Positions 59,375-64,000 of a DNA stretch of 64,000 bases are shown one piece after another. Within the stretch, counting starts at the first letter, position 1, and every line of letters starts with the position of its first letter. The position numbers and the translations under genes are program-made. The DNA comes from Cellulomonas sp. APG4. GTDB lineage: Bacteria > Actinomycetota > Actinomycetes > Actinomycetales > Cellulomonadaceae. The notes beneath the pieces were generated by a model, which was not told where the DNA came from, did not search any database, and was given only the letters and a program-made list of their open reading frames with translations. The stretch lies in assembly GCF_009996735.1 (NCBI RefSeq), contig NZ_JAACYI010000019.1, positions 1-64,000 of the forward strand, in the 5' to 3' direction.

Positions 59375-59387
59375 GTTAGTCACTAAC
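59375..59387 (-). promoter_or_regulatory. Palindromic operator of the TetR regulator
   Basis: GTTAGTCACTAAC is a perfect inverted repeat around one central C, nine bases before the TetR start. A transport operon with a self-binding TetR protein is the usual arrangement. Confidence 0.75.
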
Positions 59388-59453
59388 ACAACGCGTGTCC
59401 ACGCACGCGCGGCCACCGCCCCGCACCGCGACCTCGCGCGCTAGCGTGTGCGC

Positions 59454-60029
59454 GTGCTGCTCTCCGATCGCGACATCCGGGCCGAGCTCGACTCCCAGCG
59501 CATCGTGCTGGACCCGTACGAGCCGGCGATGATCCAGCCGTCGAGCATCGACGTGCGGCTCGACAAGTTCTTCCGGCTGTTCGACAACCACCGGTACCCG
59601 TTCATCGACCCGGCTGAGGACCAGCCCGAGCTCACGCGCCTGGTCGAGGTGGCGCAGGACGAGCCGTTCATCCTGCACCCGGGCGAGTTCGTGCTCGGTT
59701 CCACCTACGAGGCCGTGACGCTGCCCGACGACGTCGCGGCGCGCCTCGAGGGGAAGTCGTCCCTCGGCCGCCTGGGCCTGCTCACGCACTCGACCGCAGG
59801 CTTCATCGACCCGGGCTTCACCGGTCACGTGACGCTCGAGCTGTCCAACGTCGCGACGCTGCCGATCAAGCTGTGGCCGGGCATGAAGATCGGCCAGATG
59901 TGCTTCTTCCGGCTGTCCTCGCCCAGCGAGCACCCCTACGGCTCGAGCGTCTACGGCTCGCGCTACCAGGGCCAGCGCGGTCCGACGGCGTCCCGCTCCT
60001 TCCAGAGCTTCCACCGCACCCAGGTCTGA
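59454..60029 (+). CDS. dcd: dCTP deaminase (dUMP-forming)
   Basis: GTG 59454 is chosen since the family begins MLLSDRDI; a GTG at 59448 would add two residues. The 191-residue product has [16 protein letters not shown] and the active-site stretch [20 protein letters not shown] with IDPGF. Actinobacterial Dcd is bifunctional, turning dCTP into dUMP for thymidylate synthesis. It is a cytoplasmic housekeeping gene, and a tRNA-Gly gene close to dcd is common in related genomes. Confidence 0.93.
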   Translation: MLLSDRDIRAELDSQRIVLDPYEPAMIQPSSIDVRLDKFFRLFDNHRYPFIDPAEDQPELTRLVEVAQDEPFILHPGEFVLGSTYEAVTLPDDVAARLEGKSSLGRLGLLTHSTAGFIDPGFTGHVTLELSNVATLPIKLWPGMKIGQMCFFRLSSPSEHPYGSSVYGSRYQGQRGPTASRSFQSFHRTQV

Positions 60030-60093
60030 CCGCTGCCCCGGCGGCAACTCGAGGGAAGCATTCCGGCAACATGGGCGACCTAGGGTGAGCCTC

Positions 60094-61170
60094 ATGGCGC
60101 TGCCTCCGTTCGATCCGGCCGACTCCGATCTCGTCGGCCGGCACCTGCTCGTGCTTCCCGCGGACGTGGGCGCGGACGAGGTCGAGACCCTCGCCCTGAG
60201 CCGGTTCCCGCGTGCCTCGTGGGAGGTCGAGCCGACGTCGATCCCGCCGCGCCCCACCGGCGGCGCCCGGGGTCTGCGCACCCTCACCCCGCCGCCCGGG
60301 GTGCTGCGGCTCTCACGGCTGAGCACCCTCGTCGGCCCGTACACGCTCGACCGCGCCGCGACCACGAGCCTGGGCCTGCCCGCATCGGCGGGCCTCGCCT
60401 ACGTGCTGCGTGCGCCCGTCGAGCGCGGCGAGGCGCCGTGGCCCGGCGGCGGCGACCGCGACGGCCTGGCCCGTGCGTTCCCCGACGGCCTGCCCGTGCG
60501 CGACGAGGAGCGCACCGTGCGCTGGCTCGTCGACGTCGCACGCAGGCTCGGCGGTGCCGTGCGCGTCGCCCCGCACGCCGGCCGTGACGCGGCGCTGCTG
60601 GTCCCGGACCCTGCGGCCGCCGTCGACCTCACGGTCTGGACGGACATCTGGCTCGAGCCCGACGCCGCGCTCGCGGTGGTGCGCAAGGCCCTGCCGCGCG
60701 CCTACCTCAACCTCCCCACCATGGAGTGGGCCGGCCCGCCGTCGGGCACCGGGACCCAGGCCGTGCCGGGTACCGAGCGCATGGACCCCGCCGAGCGGGC
60801 CGCGCTGCACGAGCGTGCGGACCAGCACGACATGGCGGTGCTGAGCGACCCCCCGCCGATGACCGGCTACGGCGCGCTCGCGGACCTCGACATCGACGGC
60901 ATGATCGCCGTGGAGGTCGCCGGCGAGACCGAGCTGCCCCCGGTGATGCAGGGCGTGCCGTGGGCTGCTGAGGGGGCCGTCGCGTACCGGGTCACGTGGG
61001 AGCCGGCCGACCTCACCGAGCTCGAGTCGGAGCGCCCGGGGCCGGTGCACCGCGTGGCCCGCAGCCGCGCGACCCCGCTCGTGGTCGCGGTCACGCGGGC
61101 CGTGCACCGCGCGGTGGGCGGTGAGGTGACGGACCCGATGGGGTTCGTGGTGGATCCCGCCGACCTCTGA
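60094..61170 (+). CDS. Conserved actinobacterial hypothetical protein
   Basis: ATG 60094 gives 358 residues; GTG 60085 would add three. It has an alpha/beta look (HLLVLPADVGADEVETLALS and VRWLVDVARRLGGAVRVAPH). No motif known to me. Chromosomal flank; similar large hypothetical proteins accompany dcd in this group. Confidence 0.6.
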   Translation: MALPPFDPADSDLVGRHLLVLPADVGADEVETLALSRFPRASWEVEPTSIPPRPTGGARGLRTLTPPPGVLRLSRLSTLVGPYTLDRAATTSLGLPASAGLAYVLRAPVERGEAPWPGGGDRDGLARAFPDGLPVRDEERTVRWLVDVARRLGGAVRVAPHAGRDAALLVPDPAAAVDLTVWTDIWLEPDAALAVVRKALPRAYLNLPTMEWAGPPSGTGTQAVPGTERMDPAERAALHERADQHDMAVLSDPPPMTGYGALADLDIDGMIAVEVAGETELPPVMQGVPWAAEGAVAYRVTWEPADLTELESERPGPVHRVARSRATPLVVAVTRAVHRAVGGEVTDPMGFVVDPADL

Positions 61171-61209
61171 CCCCTGGTGCGGCGCCGCCGACAGGCGCAT
61201 GATCGAAGG

Positions 61210-62109
61210 GTGAGACGGACAGCGGAGTTCGACGCCTTCGGGCCGTGGGTGCTACGCGTGCGCGACGAGGCCGACGTGCCCCCGCTGTTCCGCGCCCAGA
61301 AGGTCGACCTCGACGCGGCGCTGCTCGTGCTCAAGGTGCCGCGCAACATCACGCGCCGCGACGCCAACCCGGACATGGACCTCTACGACCACCTGGTGGT
61401 GGCCGGGCCCGACGACGTCACGCTGCTGAGCCGTCGCGCGCACGGTCCCGGCTACGACGAGGCCCACGTGCGCTACGACGACGTCGCGTGGGTGCGCACG
61501 TCCGTCGAGCTGCTCGACGCGCGGCTCACGGTCGCCGACGCGCGCGGCGGGCACGGCCTGTCGTTCACCTACTCGGGCTCGTCCGACGACGAGGTCGAAG
61601 CCCTCGCCCAGCTGGTGCGTCGCCGCGCCGTCGGGCCCGTCGCGGCCGACGACGCGCACGGCCCGGGCCGCGAGCTGCAGATGCACGACCTGGGAACCGA
61701 CGACATCGGGCTCGTCACCGCGGCGCGCGCGCTCACGAGCAGCGAGCCCGGAGCCGCGGTGCTCGCGGCGCACGGCCGCCGCACGGTGCGCCGCCAGGGC
61801 GGACGGGGGAGCGCGCTCCTCGACGCGCTCGCCCCCGTGACCCTGCACGGCCTGGTGGTCGCCGCCTCACCGGGCCAGGTGCACCTGCTCCACCGTCGGC
61901 GCTGGGCCACCACGAGCCGGCGGCCCGTGCACTCGATGGTCCGCACCACCCTGCTGCGTGCCCAGGTCACGGGCGCGGCGGTCACCCCCGCCGAGGCGTG
62001 GATCGACGTCGACCAGGTGACCGCGCGCATGGGCGGCGGGAGCCTCGCGGTCCCCGTGCCGCGCGGCAGCGACGCGTCAGGTGCCCTGACCCGGCTGCTC
62101 CGCGCCTGA
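61210..62109 (+). CDS. Conserved actinobacterial hypothetical protein
   Basis: GTG 61210 gives 299 residues. The sequence is beta-rich with LLVLKVPRNITRRDANPDMD and HLVVAGPDDVTLLSRRAHGP, suggesting a PH-like fold. It ends by overlapping the 3' end of the convergent Fe-S oxidoreductase gene by 33 bases. Function unknown. Confidence 0.55.
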   Translation: MRRTAEFDAFGPWVLRVRDEADVPPLFRAQKVDLDAALLVLKVPRNITRRDANPDMDLYDHLVVAGPDDVTLLSRRAHGPGYDEAHVRYDDVAWVRTSVELLDARLTVADARGGHGLSFTYSGSSDDEVEALAQLVRRRAVGPVAADDAHGPGRELQMHDLGTDDIGLVTAARALTSSEPGAAVLAAHGRRTVRRQGGRGSALLDALAPVTLHGLVVAASPGQVHLLHRRRWATTSRRPVHSMVRTTLLRAQVTGAAVTPAEAWIDVDQVTARMGGGSLAVPVPRGSDASGALTRLLRA

Positions 62110-64000
62110 GCCCGGTGCCTCGCGCGGGCTGCGGTCCACCGAGTCGAGCAGCAGCTGCGCGACGTCCACCACCTGCGGCCGCGACGAGCCCTCGGGCTGG
62201 GCCGCGACGCCGTCGGTCAGCATCATCGTGCAGAACGGGCACGCCGTGGCGATGGTGCCGGCGCCTGTGCCCACGGCCTCCGCCGCGCGGTCGGTCGAGA
62301 TGCGCGTGCCGCTGGTCTCCTCCATCCACACGCGCGCGCCCCCTCCGCCGCAGCAGAACGAGCGCTCGCGCGTGCGAGGCATCTCCGCGAGCTGCACCCC
62401 GGGCAGCGCGCCGATCAGCTCGCGCGGGGGCGTGTAGACCTCGTTGTGCCGGCCCAGGTAGCACGGGTCGTGGTAGGTCACGACGTCGTCCGTGCCCGAC
62501 GGCGCCGCCCCGTCCGCACCCGAGAGCGCCGCGCCCTCCCCGGTCGGTACCTCCTCGCGCGGCAGGGGACGCAGCCGCCCGTCGGCGACCAGGCGGTCGA
62601 GCAGCTCGGTGTGGTGCACCACCTCGAAGCGTCCGCCCAGCTGCGGGTACTCGCGGCTGATCGTGTTGAAGCAGTGCGCGCACGTCACGACGATGCGCTG
62701 CGCGCCCACCTCGGTGAGGGTCTCGACGTTGGCCTGCGCGAGCATCTGGAAGAGCAGCTCGTTGCCCGCGCGCCGGGCCGGGTCGCCGGTGCAGGACTCG
62801 CCGTCGCCCAGCACCCCGAACCGCACGTCGGCCAGGTGCAGCAGCTCGGCGACCGCACGCGTCGTCTTCTTGGCGCGGTCCTCGTAGGCGCCCGCGCAGC
62901 CCACCCAGAACAGGTAGTCGAGCCCCGCGGCGTCCTCGACGTCGCGCCCCACCACGGGCACCTCGAACGGCAGGCCCTTGGCCCAGTCCAGGCGCATGCG
63001 CGGGGCCAGCCCCCACGGGTTGGACTGCCGCTCGAGCTTGGTGAACATCGAGCCCAGCTCGTCCGGGAACGCAGACTCCATGAGCACCTGGTTGCGACGC
63101 ATGTCGACGATGTGGTCCACGTGCTCGATGTCCACCGGGCACTGCTGCACGCACGCGCCGCACGTGGTGCAGTCCCACAGCGCCTGCGGGTCCACCACGT
63201 CGCCCACGAGGCTCAGCACGTCGAGGTTCGCGTGGGCGTCTGCGCCCTGCGCCGTGCCCGACGACGTGCCGGGCAGTGGCACGTGGCCCGTGGTCGCAGT
63301 GTGCCCCGCGGGCTCGGTCGACGCGTTGGCCGCGGCCGTGAGCCACGGCGCGCTCGCGTACGCGTGGTCGCGCAGCGCCATGACCACGAGCTTGGGAGAC
63401 AATGGCTTGCCCGTGTTCCACGCCGGGCACTGCTCCTGGCAGCGGCCGCACTCGGTGCAGGTCGAGAAGTCGAGCAGGCCCTTCCAGCTGAAGTCCTCGA
63501 TGCGACCCACACCCAGCCGCGCGTCGTCGGGCAGGTCCTCGAGCGCCTCGAAGTCCACCGGCTCCCCGCCCGAGCGCACGGGCGGCAGCGGGCCCAGGGC
63601 CGGGCGTCCGTCGGTCTCGCGCCGCGCCCACACGTTGACCACCGCGAGGAACCGGTGCCACGAGACGCCCATCGCGGGACGGCGCCCCACCACGTACATC
63701 CAGGCCATCGAGGTGAGGATCTTCAGCAGCGCGACGCCCACCACGGCGAGCTCGAGCGCCTGCTGGTCGGCGCCCACCCAGGCGACGCCGAACCACGCGG
63801 TGAGGGGGTGCAGCGCGGCGGCGCCGTTCACGACGGCGAGCGGGTCCTCGACCGCCCCGCCGTAGCTGAACCAGCCGAAGCCCTGCGTCAGGTCGACCCG
63901 TGAGAAGCCCGCCATCGTGAGGCGGAGCGCGTACTCGAGGCCGCGCAGCAGCAGCACGCACACCACGACGGCCGCGATGATCGCCTCGACGAAGTACGCC
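62077..64000 (-). CDS. Membrane-bound (Fe-S)-binding oxidoreductase, 5' end outside the window
   Basis: The frame runs off the right edge. It starts with membrane segments (IIAAVVVCVLLLRG; ALELAVVGVALLKILTSMAW), then two ferredoxin-type clusters, CTECGRCQEQCPAWN and CTTCGACVQQCPVDIEH, and two CCG domains (LFWVGCAGAYEDRA; VVTCAHCFNTIS; FCCGGGGARVWMEE), as in heterodisulfide-reductase or GlpC/LutA-type proteins. It probably passes electrons from a membrane quinone or b-type haem partner to a soluble dehydrogenase. Common in actinobacterial chromosomes. Confidence 0.85.
   Translation of the reverse strand, partial: AYFVEAIIAAVVVCVLLLRGLEYALRLTMAGFSRVDLTQGFGWFSYGGAVEDPLAVVNGAAALHPLTAWFGVAWVGADQQALELAVVGVALLKILTSMAWMYVVGRRPAMGVSWHRFLAVVNVWARRETDGRPALGPLPPVRSGGEPVDFEALEDLPDDARLGVGRIEDFSWKGLLDFSTCTECGRCQEQCPAWNTGKPLSPKLVVMALRDHAYASAPWLTAAANASTEPAGHTATTGHVPLPGTSSGTAQGADAHANLDVLSLVGDVVDPQALWDCTTCGACVQQCPVDIEHVDHIVDMRRNQVLMESAFPDELGSMFTKLERQSNPWGLAPRMRLDWAKGLPFEVPVVGRDVEDAAGLDYLFWVGCAGAYEDRAKKTTRAVAELLHLADVRFGVLGDGESCTGDPARRAGNELLFQMLAQANVETLTEVGAQRIVVTCAHCFNTISREYPQLGGRFEVVHHTELLDRLVADGRLRPLPREEVPTGEGAALSGADGAAPSGTDDVVTYHDPCYLGRHNEVYTPPRELIGALPGVQLAEMPRTRERSFCCGGGGARVWMEETSGTRISTDRAAEAVGTGAGTIATACPFCTMMLTDGVAAQPEGSSRPQVVDVAQLLLDSVDRSPREAPGSGAEQPGQGT

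Overview
The window comes from the chromosome of a high-GC Gram-positive actinobacterium. The chromosomal flank on the right (tRNA-Gly, ABC transporter/TetR, dcd, a membrane Fe-S oxidoreductase) fits the Micrococcales, with Cellulomonas or a relative as my best guess. That placement rests on gene content and protein style, not on a database comparison.

The core of the window is one integrated element of about 54.8 kb. It is bounded by a 43-base direct repeat at 1911-1953 and 56653-56695. The right copy is the 3' half of an intact tRNA-Gly(CCC) gene; the left copy is only the matching fragment. A tyrosine integrase (55193-56545) lies beside the tRNA and an excisionase-like gene faces it. Left of the element (1-1910) there are two transposase remnants and a small membrane-protein gene.

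Layout from left to right. 2.4-3.9 kb: a divergent pair, a membrane-anchored SepF-domain protein and an FRG-domain protein. 4.3-6.3 kb: a secreted polymorphic-toxin module (WXG-like partner, nuclease-type toxin, candidate immunity protein). 6.4-13.6 kb: small hypothetical genes and a decayed IS5-type insertion. 13.6-14.7 kb: a second tyrosine recombinase. 14.9-19.0 kb: a zinc-ribbon/nuclease gene split by an intact IS21-type element. 19.2-25.2 kb: a defence-like cargo zone with two HEPN proteins, a 2OG-Fe(II) oxygenase and small membrane proteins. 25.3-30.9 kb: lipoprotein, regulator and unknown genes. 30.9-34.7 kb: a cell-wall hydrolase and a large TrbL/VirB6-like membrane protein. 35.3-36.3 kb: a toxin-antitoxin pair. 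36.4-43.6 kb: regulators, a lipoprotein, an 895-residue pilin/fibronectin-like protein, a zinc metalloprotease and a DUF2637-like protein. 43.6-46.4 kb: non-coding DNA rich in repeats. 46.4-53.6 kb: a replication/maintenance block (replication-relaxation protein, ribbon-helix-helix protein, 22-bp iterons, DnaB-type helicase). 53.7-55.2 kb: small membrane genes and the excisionase.

Fourteen copies of a 10-bp sequence (TGTATAGACA or its complement TGTCTATACA) are scattered over the element, and nearly all sit just upstream of a transcription unit. They fit the operator core GTNTANAC known for HutC-type GntR repressors, but I see no GntR protein encoded in the element. This suggests one switch controls the whole backbone. 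The cargo zone between about 9 and 28 kb lacks the motif. I recognise no relaxase, VirB4, VirD4 or FtsK-type translocase, so the element looks mobilisable or decayed rather than self-transmissible.
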